Shown: in pieces, positions 9,991 through 20,076 of the stretch
Numbering within the stretch: the stretch's first letter is position 1
How the letters are laid out: every line of letters begins with the position of its first letter
Source: Peromyscus leucopus
Taxonomy: Eukaryota > Chordata > Mammalia > Rodentia > Cricetidae
Direction of reading: 5' to 3'
Assembly: GCF_004664715.2 (NCBI RefSeq)
Contig: NC_051069.1
Coordinates: 872,001 to 936,000, forward strand
Length of the DNA: 64,000 bases
Notes under the pieces: model-generated
The model's input: only the letters and a program-made list of their open reading frames with translations
Told to the model about the DNA's origin: nothing
Databases searched by the model: none
Made by a program: the position numbers and the translations under genes

Positions 9991-10689
9991 ATAGTGACCC
10001 TCTGCTTTCTGCTCTGGGAAGAGCTGAGTATTCATTCCTTTATTCTTTAACTTCCCAGCCATCAAGGGTTTACATAGTTATCTATGGCATTGTGTGACCT
10101 AAGACTCACCTCATAGGGAGCCATCCAGGCTGCACTACTTAATGGTTGCAAACTCTCCCAAATTAGCCTTGCCAGCCAGGTACCAAGTCCTCCAACATGT
10201 GAGCCTGTGTTGTCTGGTCTACATCCAAACCACAACACTAGCCAACATTTTTCTTTTAATTTGTGGGCTTAGTCCCATTTCAGACTTTAAAGAAATTCAT
10301 TCGGATTGTACTTCCAAATTCCTAAGAAATTGGGAAAGTAGAGCGTGCATGTCAACCATCTACAGCTCTTTTCATGGGAAAGTCCTTTCTGGGGCACCTG
10401 CCGGGCCAGGCCCCTTGCTCCGTAGATTGTTTAAAATGTACCCTCTTGTCTCCCCCACACAGAGGACCTGGACTATGAGCAGAGAGCAGGGCCAGCCACG
10501 GATCTCCAGTGTGAGGCTAGAGAAGGAAAGTGGTCTTGAACGGAGTTTTCTAGAGAGAGAAAGAAGGGGCATGTGTTCCAGGGGTGTTGAGGATGGAAAG
10601 ATGGCTTTGTGTTCTTGTGGCAAGGGAGAGTCCTGGGCAGGGAGGCGTCTTATTGTCTCTCCTGTGGAATGTGGACTTCCTGGTGAGAT
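9991..10689. other. Unique sequence, nothing recognised
   Basis: The longest frame (plus strand, 10142-10696, about 184 residues) has no recognisable domain, no splice or CpG-island support, and runs into an LTR-like repeat. Probably non-coding. Confidence 0.4.
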
Positions 10690-10926
10690 GTCATGATGCT
10701 GTGAGGCTGACCCATGGTGTCCTCTCTCTTCTTTTCTTGTTCCTTCTTCTTCCCCTCCTCCCAGTTTTCTCCTTCTGTATATTCTCTCTGCCTGCCAGCC
10801 CCGCCCATCCTTTCTCCTGCCTTGCTATTGGCCCGTTCTTTACACAGGCACTGTAACACAGCGCCACAGAGTTAAACATATACAACATGAACAAAAGTAA
10901 CACACACCTTAAAATATTCTACTACA
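10690..10926 (-). mobile_element. Rodent ERV-type solo LTR
   Basis: Reverse complement of a rodent LTR that begins 'tgtagtagaatatttt'. It contains 'gccttgctattggcc' (the CCAAT region) and a pyrimidine-rich far end. It is the same general family as the plus-strand copy at 16529. The 3' part is truncated or diverged. Confidence 0.58.
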
Positions 10927-10927
10927 C

Positions 10928-11113
10928 TTGGGAGTTGGCTCAGTGGTTAAGAGCACTGGTTGCTCTTGCAGAGGACCTGAGTTCAATTCCCAGCACCCAC
11001 ATGGTGGCTCCCAACCACCTGTAACTCAAGTTCTTCTGACTTCCCTGGGCATGCATACATACCTACATGCAGGCAAAGCATTTATACCTATAAAATAATA
11101 AATCTTATAAAAT
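10928..11113 (+). mobile_element. B2 SINE
   Basis: 'gttggctcagtggttaagag' through 'cagcacccacatggtggctc' to an 'aataataaatctta' tail, essentially full length. Confidence 0.92.
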
Positions 11114-11116
11114 TTT

Positions 11117-11331
11117 TTCTTTTTTATTTGTTTCTCAAAACAGGGTGTCTCTGTGTAGCCCTGGCTGTCCTGGAACTCACTCTGTAGACCAGGCTGGCCT
11201 CAAACTCACAGAGATCCACTTGTTTCTACCTTCTGAGTGCTGGGATTAAAGGCGTGTGCCGCCGCCGCCGCCGCCGCCGCCGCCGCTGCCGCCACCACCA
11301 CCACTACCACCACCACCACCACCACCTGGCA
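11117..11331 (-). mobile_element. B1 SINE carrying a triplet expansion
   Basis: Reverse-complement B1 from 'tttctcaaaacagggtgtct' to 'gggattaaaggcgtgtgcc'. The element's 5'-terminal GGTGGTGGC region is expanded into (GCC)n then (ACC)n as read on this strand. Confidence 0.93.
11258..11326. repeat. (GCC)n(ACC)n triplet array inside B1
   Basis: About 12 GCC units followed by ACC units with one TACC interruption, at the normal CACCACGCC position of the B1. Confidence 0.97.
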
Positions 11332-11632
11332 TAAAATAAACAAATTTTTTAAAAAAGAATTCTTTGAGGTTTTCTACATAGATAAACTGCCACCTATGAG
11401 TAAAGGTGTGGCATATATGAGACCTCTGTATGCTTTTCTTTCATTTCTTTGCCTTATTTGTTTTGTGTGCATTTGAGTGGGCACATGTGAGGGCATGTGT
11501 GTACCATGGTGTGTGGAACCCAGGTCTCCTGTAACCCATGTGCCTTACAGTCAGAGGGTTCAGTTCCCTGCTTCTCCAGTCACCGTTTCAGTGTGTTTTA
11601 TCCCCCACTGTCTGTTGTCTTAGTCAGGGTTT
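11332..11632. other. Mostly unique, possible short SINE remnant
   Basis: 'ggaacccaggtctcctgtaa' (11516-11535) may be a decayed B2/B3 antisense piece. Nothing else recognised. Confidence 0.3.
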
Positions 11633-11984
11633 CTATTGCTGTGAAGAGACACCACGATCACGGCAACTCTTATAAAGAAAAAACATTTAATTGTGACGGC
11701 TTGTTTATAGTTCAGAGGTTTAGTCCGTGATCGTCATGGCAGGAAGCAAGGCAGCATGTAGGTAGACATGGTGCTGGAGAAGGAGCTGAGAGTTCTGCAT
11801 CTTGACTCACAGGCAACAGGACATGGTCTGACATTCTGAGCATGACTTGAGCATCTACGAGACCTCAAAGCCCACCTCCACAGTGACACACTTCCTCCAA
11901 CAAGGCCACACCCACTCCAAAAAAGCCACGCCTCCCAATATTGTCATTCCCTTTGTGGGCCATTTTCTTTCAAACCACCACAGC
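11633..11984. mobile_element. Rodent hAT-Charlie-like non-autonomous repeat (URR1-like)
   Basis: The order 'gtcttagtcagggtttctat', 'tgtgaagagacaccacgatc', 'ggagaaggagctgagagttc', 'cttcctccaacaaggccaca', 'tttcaaaccaccaca' is that of a well-known rodent medium-reiterated repeat. It is near full length. The family label is tentative. Confidence 0.65.
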
Positions 11985-12069
11985 TGTACTCGGCTAGGGC
12001 CAAGCCTCTGGTCAACCCTTCTATAATGGTTATGTCATCCAGCCTTCTTGCGGCTGTCAGGAATACCTG

Positions 12070-12331
12070 AGGGGCTGGAGAGAAGGCTCAGTGGTTAAGA
12101 GCACTGCTGTCTTGCAGAGAACCAAGTTCAGTTGCCAATACCCACATGGTGACTCTATAATTCTAGTTTCAGGGGATTTGTCACCTCATTCTGAACTCCA
12201 CAGGCACCAGGCATACACAGAGTATATACATATACACATGCACATGCACATACACATGCACATGCACATACACAAACATACATGCAGGCAAAACACTCAC
12301 ACACATAAAATAAATAAATCTTGAAAATTTA
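12070..12331 (+). mobile_element. B2 SINE with CA-rich tail
   Basis: 'ggctggagagaaggctcagt' to 'aaataaataaatcttgaaaa'. The 3' third is filled with variant ACATGC/ACACAT repeats. Confidence 0.88.
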
Positions 12332-12349
12332 CAAAAAGAATACTTGACA

Positions 12350-12630
12350 CAAACGTCTCAGGGGGAGCCGTTCTTGGCTCACGGTTTCAGAGTTGAGTCC
12401 CTCACCCTTGGCTCCGCTGATTCTGGGCCTGTGGAAGGCAGAACACCACAGGGGCAGCAGCGGCATGGAAGAGGCTGCTCACCCCATGGCAGACAGGAAG
12501 CTGAGAAAGAAGGTCGACCAGAAGGCTGGCCCCAGCGACCACTTCCTCCAGCTGATCCCCACTTCCTAAAGTTCCCACCATCTCCCCAAGTGGTACTCCC
12601 AGCTGGAGACCAGCATTCAACCCCCAAGCC
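12350..12630. mobile_element. Rodent medium-reiterated repeat, diverged copy
   Basis: 'ttggctcacggtttcagagt' at the left and 'cgaccacttcctccagctga' to 'ctggagaccagcattcaacc' at the right give the ordered segments of the rodent repeat type also seen at 56630. Confidence 0.5.
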
Positions 12631-13603
12631 TGTCCAGTCCACCCCATGGTTATTCTTAATTCAGAGTATTTACAATTCTTTTCAATATCTGCCTATTTTC
12701 CCCTAAATTTTTCTTAATTTTATCTTAACATGCTGTGCCATATATGTAGACAGGTCTGAGGATAACTTGTTGGGAGCTGGCTTTCTTTGCCCATGCAGGT
12801 CCTGGGGGTGGGATTCAGGTTGTCAGCTGCCTTTACCCACTGACTCATCTTGCCTGTTCTTGTTTCCTAGTTTTCTGGTTTTATTTTATGAATGCCGTCC
12901 CTAATTTCCGGTGTGAGGATTTTAAGAATGTGTGTGTCCTCCACCAGGACCCAGCCTGTTTCCTGGATCTTTTCCCTAGCAGCAGATGGACTCATATATC
13001 TGGTCACTTTCTCAGACCTCTGTGCAGGGCAGTGTCCTCACCGCATGGTTTCCTGCTTGCGCACTCTGGCTGCACATTTCATCTTAGGTTAATGCTATAA
13101 TGTTCCTGCCCTGAGCAGAGACTGAATTCTAGATACTGGACATGAAGCCGTTTCCAGTCCTGCAGACACCTCCGTCGCTGTCTCTGGCTGGGGGCAAGAG
13201 GTATGTTTCTGCATAGAAAGCAAGCCATGTCCACCCCTGGTTCTTTAGCAGGCTCCGTACAAGGCTCTCATTCAGCCACCTGCCAACATGAATCGGTGAC
13301 CGTGACTCCAGTTCCCGGATGCTGAAGCCGAGCCGCCAGCTTTTCCTGCCCGTAGCTTCCTCTGGGCTCAGTGGTGGCACCACTGAGGTAACTGTAGGTT
13401 TCTACTCCCTGTGAAGAGCCCGGAGTGCAGAAATGGCTTTAGTTTTCGCTCACTTAGTGATCTTGACTGGGAAGTTCTGAATTGCTTCTATAATAATAAA
13501 AAAATACAATCGTAAATCTGAAAATGTGCTTGCCTTGCAATCGTAAGGACCTGAGGTTGATCCCCAGAATCTATGGGTTTGTTGTTTGTTTGTTTGTTTC
13601 TTT
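12631..13603. other. Unique sequence, nothing firm
   Basis: A minus-strand frame of 84 residues (13129-13383) and two overlapping plus-strand frames near 12890 have no recognisable domain or splice context. Confidence 0.35.
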
Positions 13604-13738
13604 ATTATTTATTTGGTTTTTCGAGACAGAGCTTCTCTGTGCAGCCTTGGCTGTCCTGGAACTCACTTTGCGGACCAGAGATCTTGAACTCAGAGATCTG
13701 CCGGCCTCTGCCTCCAGAGGGCCACTGCGCCCAGCTTG
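13604..13738 (-). mobile_element. B1 SINE, shortened
   Basis: 'ttttcgagacagagcttctc' to 'gggccactgcgcccagcttg' in reverse orientation. Part of the right end is deleted ('cctccagagggccactgcg'). Confidence 0.82.
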
Positions 13739-13754
13739 TTTGTTTTTTTAAAAG

Positions 13755-13800
13755 CTGGATGTGGTGGCACACACCGGAGAGGCAGAGACAGGCAGATCCT
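13755..13800 (+). mobile_element. B1 SINE 5' fragment
   Basis: 'gctggatgtggtggcacaca' then 'ggcagagacaggcagatcc': the start of a plus-strand B1 with an internal deletion, head to head with the preceding copy. Confidence 0.55.
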
Positions 13801-13869
13801 TGTCAAATAAGCATGGGAGGAAGTCCCGCCCCCGAAGCTCGAGATATATCACCCTGATCAGGCACGCGG

Positions 13870-13960
13870 ACTCTGGAAATGGATCCAAGAAGACCAAGAT
13901 CTGAATTCTAGCTAGGCCACTTACTAACTGTGCGACTCTGGACACAGGCTGCGACCTCGT
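13870..13960 (+). mobile_element. MIR fragment
   Basis: 'gaattctagctaggccactt' followed by 'actaactgtgcgactctgga' matches the conserved MIR core (CCACTTACTAGCTGTGTGACC). Confidence 0.5.
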
Positions 13961-14124
13961 CCTTCCAGAGAAGTGACGGCAGTGTTGCTCAGGCAACGGC
14001 GGTAAGAACAGGATGGCTGGTGTGGGAGAACAGATGGCTCCCCTCCCCTACTCCCCAGTGGGGGCACTGAGAAGAGGAACATTAGGTAACAGGGGTCTTG
14101 TGCCACTAGCAAGCCTGCTTTCTT
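13961..14124. other. Unique sequence
   Basis: Short GC-rich segment between MIR-like and B2-like repeats. Nothing recognised. Confidence 0.35.
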
Positions 14125-14340
14125 TTTTATTTATCATTTTTATGTGTGTGTGTGTGTCTAAGTGAGTTTATGTGTACCATGTGAGTGCAGGAGTCTGCAG
14201 AGGCCAGAAGAGGGCATCAGGTCCCTTGTTACCTGGAGTTATAGGAGGTTATGAGCCTCCATATAGGTGCCAGAGACCAAACCATCTTCTGGAAGAACAC
14301 CTAGTGTTCTTAACCACTGAGCTTATCTCTCCAGCCCCCA
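14125..14340 (-). mobile_element. B2/B3 SINE
   Basis: Reverse complement: 'ggccagaagagggcatcagg' then 'aaccactgagcttatctctc' ending in 'cagccccc' at the element head. Confidence 0.85.
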
Positions 14341-15200
14341 GAAAGCTGTTTTGTTTTATATATATAAAACCTTCCTACTTCTTTTGGTTATATATACACA
14401 TATATGTGCACATAACACACTCTGCTGGAGATTTTTTTTGTTTCTTTTCCCATGTGACTGAAACTAAGGTGTCCATTTTTCCAACTGTGGTAAAGGCTGT
14501 GTAATATAAAACTCTATTTATACTCAGGTCCAAGGAACTGGTCAGACATCACATCTGCATTGTTGAGCGTTGGTGGTGTGAGCCATCTCCCAAATTCCTC
14601 CTCAAAACACAATGTTCTAAAAACTATCCATTTTATTAAGTGCTTCTCATTCAAAGAGTCACAGCTGAAGCGAAAGAAAATGTGGACATGGTAACGTTAT
14701 CTTTCCTCTGCCCCTGTGGGGGGCCACAGAGAAGCCCTTTGGAAAATAACTCTTCACTTTTTATCATTCCTTGCCACTGCCAGACAATGTTTTAGGAAAA
14801 CAAAATTTAGAGCAAAAATGAAGTATTTTGTCCTCTGCTGGTATACAAACCCTAAACTTGCAACAAGGCAGCTATTTCAAAGCTCCCCGAGCTGGCTGAA
14901 ACTCCGTTCTTGCTGTGGTGTTCTGTCTTTCGAACAGGTTTATAATTAAGATCAGTGGTGTGTGAGCTGCAGGATCCCCACATGGAGATGGCTGGTCAAA
15001 TTTAGCTTACTGTACTATGCTCTTCTAATTCACCTCAGCAGAGTAGGACTTAGCTGCCTACATGACATCATCAAATGTCAGCCATGTTCGTCCTAAAATC
15101 CTTTCTCACATGTTATATCCATTCAAGGAGATCTGTTCTGACGTCTAAGTTTAATTGCTGAATGGATGGATCTTTTCCAGTACTAAGTGTAAATTTTAAG
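14341..15200. other. Unique AT-rich block, possibly regulatory
   Basis: SINE-free and unique. It contains an IRF-like 'gcgaaagaaaatg' (about 14672) and several AT-rich runs. It looks like a conserved non-coding interval but has no direct proof. Confidence 0.3.
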
Positions 15201-15224
15201 ATGGGTGGTGGTGGTGATGGTGGT

Positions 15225-15271
<47 letters not shown>

Positions 15272-15385
15272 ACGCCTTTAATCCCAGTACTGGGGAGGCA
15301 GAGGCAGTCAGATCTCTGAGTTCAAGGCCCACCTGGACTACAGACTTCTAGGGCTACATGGAGAAACCCTCTATCAAAATAAAGT
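15201..15385 (+). mobile_element. B1 SINE carrying a triplet expansion
   Basis: The element head is replaced by (GGT)n(GGC)n, then 'cacgcctttaatcccagtac' through 'gctacatggagaaaccctct'. Same fixed expansion point as the copies at 11258 and 17934. Confidence 0.93.
15204..15270. repeat. (GGT)n(GGC)n triplet array inside B1
   Basis: GGT-rich units with one GAT interruption, followed by about 13 pure GGC units, running directly into the B1 'cacgcctttaatc' sequence. Confidence 0.97.
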
Positions 15386-15419
15386 GTAAAAAATATTAAG
15401 GCTTTAAACTACAGATTAG

Positions 15420-15640
15420 AGGGCTAGAGATATGCCTCAGCAGTTAAGAACACTGGCTCTTCTTGCAGAGGACCTGGGTTTGGTTCCCAGCACCCATATG
15501 GTGGTCCACAACAGCCTGTAACTCCAGTTCCACAGGATCTAACCCATCTTCTGACTTCTGCAGACACCAGGCACACATGTAGTGCACACACATACATGCA
15601 GAGAAAACACTTATACACGTTAAAAAAATCTTAAAAAGTA
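15420..15640 (+). mobile_element. B2/B3 SINE
   Basis: 'gggctagagatatgcctcag' through 'cttcttgcagaggacctggg' to a 'taaaaaaatcttaaaaag' tail. First of three consecutive same-strand copies. Confidence 0.85.
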
Positions 15641-15705
15641 AATTATACTATGTTTATGGAAGCTATGTTTCATTTCTGTATTTCCGAAAAAATTCAGCCA
15701 GGTCA

Positions 15706-15886
15706 GGTTGGAGAGATGGCTCAGTAGTTAAGAGTGCTTGCTGCTCTTGTGAGGGACCTGAATTTGGTTCCTAGAAAACAGCATCCAAGCTCCTAACCGC
15801 CTGTAAATCCAGTTCTGAGGGATCCAATGCCCTCCTCTGTGGGCACTGGCATTTACACATACATATCCACATGTGAATGTGCATGC

Positions 15887-15934
<48 letters not shown>

Positions 15935-15955
15935 ATAAAAATAAATTTCTTTTTT
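15706..15955 (+). mobile_element. B2/B3 SINE with CA-repeat tail
   Basis: 'ggttggagagatggctcagt' to 'gaataaaaataaatttc', with a (CA)n expansion in the tail. Second of three consecutive copies. Confidence 0.85.
15889..15932. repeat. (CA)n microsatellite in SINE tail
   Basis: About 22 AC units within the 3' tail of the B2/B3 element. Confidence 0.97.
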
Positions 15956-15972
15956 TAAAAAAAAGGAAAAAG

Positions 15973-16145
15973 GGGGGCTGGAGAGATGGCTCAGTGGTTA
16001 AGAGCACTGACTGGTCTTCCAGAGGTCCAGAGGTCCTGAGTTCAATTCCCAGCAACCACATGGTGGCTCACAACCATCTATAATGAGATCTGGTGCCCTC
16101 TTCTGGCCTGCAGGGACACATGCAGGCAGAACACTGTATACATAA

Positions 16146-16188
<43 letters not shown>

Positions 16189-16195
16189 AAGGAAA
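15973..16195 (+). mobile_element. B2 SINE, near-consensus
   Basis: 'gggctggagagatggctcag' to 'ctgtatacataataaataaa'. It is close to the consensus, hence relatively young. A 10-bp internal duplication of the 'gaggtccaga' region is present. The tail is an expanded AAAT array. Confidence 0.95.
16145..16190. repeat. (AAAT)n in B2 tail
   Basis: About 11 AAAT units following the B2 polyadenylation-like tail. Confidence 0.95.
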
Positions 16196-16528
16196 AAAGG
16201 AAAGACCAGGCCACTTACCAGTGTCTGGTGTTCAGGCTTCCATGCCCTGGGCTTGCAAACGTGGCAGTGTGGTAAGGCAGGCATGGAGTGTCCAGGACCA
16301 GGAGCAGGGACTGCAGAAAGTCTCTAAGGACAGGTGGGCATCTCCTCTCTGGCTGTTCTCAAACTCCAGGAGCTGACTGGGCTGGGACAGCGGTAGCCTG
16401 GCACCAAGGGCCCAGGGCAGCCTGGTGAAGGAGGCCTGGTTCCCACAGCTCCCTACAGCTCCCTCAGTCACCTTGCAGACAGTTTCCCTTCTTCAGTCTG
16501 GTTGTAGTGGTTTCTGTATCTAGTCAAC
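16196..16528. other. Unique sequence, nothing recognised
   Basis: No repeat or exon signature identified. Confidence 0.35.
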
Positions 16529-16866
16529 TGTTGCGGAATATTTGTTGACACTGTGTGAAGATGTGTCGCCGTGATTGGTTTAATAAAGAGCTGAATGGCC
16601 AATAGCTAGGCAGGAGAGAATAGCCAGGCAGAGGCACTTCTGGTCAGAGAGAGGAACTCGGGTGAATCTAGGGGGGTGAGAGACACCAATGAGACACTGA
16701 AGAAGTCAGACATACGGTCCAGAGGAGAGGTAACTAAGCCACGTCACAAAAATGTGGATGAATTAAAAACAGTTTAAGCTATAAGAGCTATTTGGAAAAA
16801 GCTTTTATAATAAGTCTCGTGTCGTTATCTGTAAGTTGGTGGCTGAGAGAAAAGTCCACCTACAGT
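16529..16866 (+). mobile_element. Rodent ERV-type solo LTR
   Basis: Starts 'tgttgcggaatatttgttga', with 'gattggtttaataaagagct' carrying the CCAAT and AATAAA-like signals. 'ccaatagctaggcaggagag' follows, and it ends near '...cctaca'. Opposite orientation to the related copy at 10690. No internal viral genes flank it. Confidence 0.6.
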
Positions 16867-17884
16867 TAGCCCTTGATTCTCACTTGGGAATGTAATTCTC
16901 TCCTATTGTCTGGGTCCCAGGGACTGGGCTCGGGTTGTCAGCCTTGGTGACAAGCACCTTTACCAGAGGACCTAGTTAGTTCCAAGCCCTCCCATTTAGT
17001 GACCCACAATTGCTTGCAACTCTAGCTTCAGGGGGACCTGATGCCTTTGGCCTCAGGCACGTCTTGTTCTACAGTAACACTTGTAGTTTCTCAAACGGAA
17101 CCCCAGGTGTGAGCTTCATACCCCACTAGCTCTGGAAGCTGTCACTGGAAGATTCCTGGTTTCCCGCCTTTCACAGGGTCAGATCTCACCCTTGAGGCCA
17201 CTGTGTGAAGAGCAAAGGCTTGAAGGTTAGATGGAGCTGCAGAGGACAGAGCGGATGCTCTGGCTAGCATTTTAAAAGCATTGCCCGACAGACACATTTT
17301 GAAGGGCTTTCCTGGATGGAAAAGAAGTCAGCCTCTGTGCTTGGAAAATAAGAATCTACAAAAACAAAACAAAACGAAACGAAACCAGGAAAACTATCTT
17401 CTATGGAGAAATTAAAGATCCTACTCGGAAAATATTACCTGAGCCAGGGAGAATCACCTGAGAGAGTGCACAAAAAATGTTCTCCCTGGACCTTGGATTT
17501 AATTGGTCCACATGAGGCCCAAGCAAAGCTGTTTTTCTAAGTTCCCTGGGTATTAGCATTGGGCACAAACTCATCCACACACAAGCAAGGCACCCTTCAG
17601 TAGTCAGAAGCAGACGGGGCACCTCCTGGACCCAGGATCATCGACTTCTCGTAAAATCAGAAGGGGTAGAGAGAACTTTCAGGGGGAAGGGACTATTTTT
17701 GTATTTAATATTAATATATTGTTCTATATACCAGCATACCAATAAAATATGATAGTTGTATGGAGGACGGTCCTCACAAGGTGAAAGTTCTCAGAGCCTG
17801 TGAGAACCATGGTTTGAGAGATACAGCCCATCCTAGCAGAGGAGGCGGGGCAGGAGCAGGAGGTACACTTCCCGATCTCAGTCA
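16867..17884. other. Unique sequence, possible short SINE remnants
   Basis: 'tgggctcgggttgtcagcct' near 16925 may be a decayed B3 piece. A 20-bp (AAAAC)n-like patch lies near 17358. No exon supported. Confidence 0.3.
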
Positions 17885-17933
17885 GTACATTAGCTTGATT
17901 TCTGTCTCCGTGATAAAACACCATGACCAGCCG

Positions 17934-17969
<36 letters not shown>

Positions 17970-17989
17970 TGCGGCGGCGGCGGCGGCGC
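17934..17989. repeat. (GGC)n triplet array inside B1
   Basis: About 18 GGC units with a single CTG interruption, at the fixed B1 head position. Confidence 0.97.
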
Positions 17990-18137
17990 ACGCCTTTAAT
18001 CCCAGCACTCGGGAGGCAGAGGCAGGTGATCTCTGTGAGTTTGAGGCCAGCCTGGTCTACAGAGTGAGTTCCAGGACAGGCTCCAAAGCTACACAGAGAA
18101 ATCCTGTCTCAAAAAAAACAAAACAAAACAAAACTCA

Positions 18138-18142
18138 AATAA

Positions 18143-18229
<87 letters not shown>

Positions 18230-18231
18230 AT
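18138..18231. repeat. (AAAT)n microsatellite
   Basis: About 23 tetranucleotide units forming the tail of the preceding B1. Confidence 0.97.
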
Positions 18232-18405
18232 TTTAAACATCTAAAACCAAAACAAGTGACCCCAATACCCATGTCCAGTGGCTCACTTCCTCCAGAGAAA
18301 CTCCACCCCCTAAAGGGCTTGCAACTTTCTAAAACAGCGCCACCAACCGGGCACTAAGTGTTGGAACAACACAGTGTGTGGAGTAGCTGCGCTCCTGCTC
18401 AAACA

Positions 18406-18578
18406 CCGGCCCTTCGGATGTGTGATGGGGCTTGTTGAGCCAGCCGCTCTCCGCCCGCCAGCCAGCGTGGGTTCTCTGCTCCAGCATCCTGGCCTGGACC
18501 GCCCTGCTCTGCCCCTACCCGGCCCTTCAGATGTGTGATGGGGCTAAATGAGTCAGCCGCTCTCCGCCCGCCAGCCAG
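18406..18578. repeat. 60-bp direct duplication at 113-bp spacing
   Basis: Copy one (18406-18465) and copy two (18519-18578) share 'tgtgatggggct' and 'cagccgctctccgcccgcca' with few substitutions. The spacing is exactly 113 bp. Confidence 0.92.
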
Positions 18579-19499
18579 AGGATGGTTTCAAAGGTTTTCG
18601 TCAGTGCGGATAATGGCTCTGCTGTTTCTGCACTGAGAGTATCACGTGGAAGCGTGGTAGAGGGGAAGAAATGAGGGGTGAAGCGGGGGAAGGGGTTGGG
18701 ATGGGATGAAACTTCCAAGACTGCCCCCTCCCCCACAAGTGCCCTACTTACTCCATCTAGGCCCTGTCCTTGGGGTTACCACGCCCTCCTGATAACAGCA
18801 TTGTTATAATTTCATCCGTGGATCAAGCCACTGAGGAGGTGACAGCCTTTTTGATTCAGTCATTGAAAACAATAGTACAGTCCTATATTAGAGATACAGG
18901 TACTCCAGCTGGGGGCCGAGCCCTTTGAGGGGACACTTCATAGCCGAATCGGAACAGGCTGTTTCCAACATGGCTGCTGTCACTGTTGCTTCTAAAAACA
19001 CTCCGGTCTCCTGACTCATTCTCACCTCGTCGGCCCAAGATCTGAACTTGCATGGTAGGGAAGAGGAACCCGAGCGTCATTTTCTGTGTCCTTGAATTTC
19101 AGATGGGAACCTGGGGGGTGTGAAAGACTGGCGTACCAGTGCACAGAGGGACAGATCTAGGCTCAGTTCCGATGTCGCAGGGGTGTCTCCGAGGAGGCAG
19201 TCACTGTCCTCACTGGTTGCAAGCCCGAAGCTCACCGAGGGCGATTCACATGATCCCACCCATCCTGAGAGTCCTGAGGCTCTGAGGTCGTCTTGTCAGC
19301 GAGCTGAGGATGGAGGAGAAGGCGGGTGTGATGGAAATGAGGAAGGATGGGGTCCTGGGGTTGTTCTGCGGAGCTCTGAAGACCAGGCTCTCCACCTCTG
19401 GCCCTTCAGTTCTTGCCAGGGATGTGATCTTGGGAGAGTTTGTGCTCTTCTGAGCCTCAGCTCCCTCACCGATGAGGGAGAGATAAGAACCTCTCCATG
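18579..19499. other. Unique sequence, possible MIR-like patch
   Basis: 'gatgtgatcttgggagagtt' with 'tgagcctcagctccctcacc' (19420-19480) resembles the MIR core. A 126-residue plus-strand frame lies here without a recognisable domain. Confidence 0.35.
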
Positions 19500-19613
19500 A
19501 CGGGCTGAGGCATAGCTTAGTGGTAGTGTTTGCTGGGCGTGTGTATCCTGGCTTCTGTCCTTATTGCAAAACAAAGCAAAACAAAACAAAGCAAGACAAA
19601 ACAGAACAGAACA
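19500..19613 (+). mobile_element. ID SINE, diverged
   Basis: 'gaggcatagcttagtggtag' corresponds to the ID A-box region, ending in an A-rich (CAAAA)n tail. The middle is diverged. Confidence 0.5.
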
Positions 19614-19875
19614 TCTGTTTCCTGGAGTTGTTCAGCAGTTTGGATACTGAATGTGAAGTTCTTCAAATTGCCCAAGAAATCTAAGTTTCTTGCTGTGATC
19701 ATTATTCCCATGACTATCACTGTCCATCGACATTCCAGAGCAGACGGAGTCAGAGTCCTTACACTTAAGGTCTGCACTTAGGGAACTGGCTGTGGATGGA
19801 CTTGGGCTGGGGAGGTAGAATGCTTGCCTAGCATGCTCCAGGTCTTTGGTTCTATCCCCAACATCCCATAAACCT

Positions 19876-19993
19876 GGGGTAGTCATACATGTCTATAATC
19901 CCAGGTGTGGTCATACATGTCTATAATCCCAGGTGTGGTCATACATGTCTATAATCCCAGGTGTGGTCATACATGTCTATAATCCCAGGTGTT
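19876..19993. repeat. 28-bp VNTR inside a B4 SINE
   Basis: 'gtcatacatgtctataat' recurs at 19882, 19910, 19938 and 19966, an exact 28-bp period. A partial fifth unit begins at 19994. The unit covers the SINE's 'gtggtcacacctgtaatcccag' segment. Confidence 0.96.
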
Positions 19994-20076
19994 GTCACTG
20001 TAATCCCAGCTCTTGGAAAGTAGAGGCATGAGGCTCAAAAGCTAAAGGTCATCCTTGGCTACAAAACAAGATTGAA

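Larger units (their letters stand above)
17930..18231 (+). mobile_element. B1 SINE carrying a triplet expansion and long tail
   Basis: Head 'gccgggcggcggcgg', then 'cacgcctttaatcccagcac' through 'acaggctccaaagctacaca' (a cricetid-type variant). It ends in a long (AAAT)n tail and is inserted in the rodent repeat that flanks it. Confidence 0.95.
17885..18375. mobile_element. Rodent medium-reiterated repeat interrupted by a B1
   Basis: The left piece 'tgatttctgtctccgtgata' + 'aaacaccatgacca' and the right piece 'cagtggctcacttcctccag' to 'ccaccaaccgggcactaagt' belong to one repeat of the same type as 56630. A GGC-expanded B1 and its AAAT tail lie between them. Confidence 0.5.

Noticed and set aside
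10142..10696. Plus-strand 184-residue frame
   Set aside because: No domain recognised, no splice or promoter context, and it runs into an LTR-like repeat, consistent with chance.
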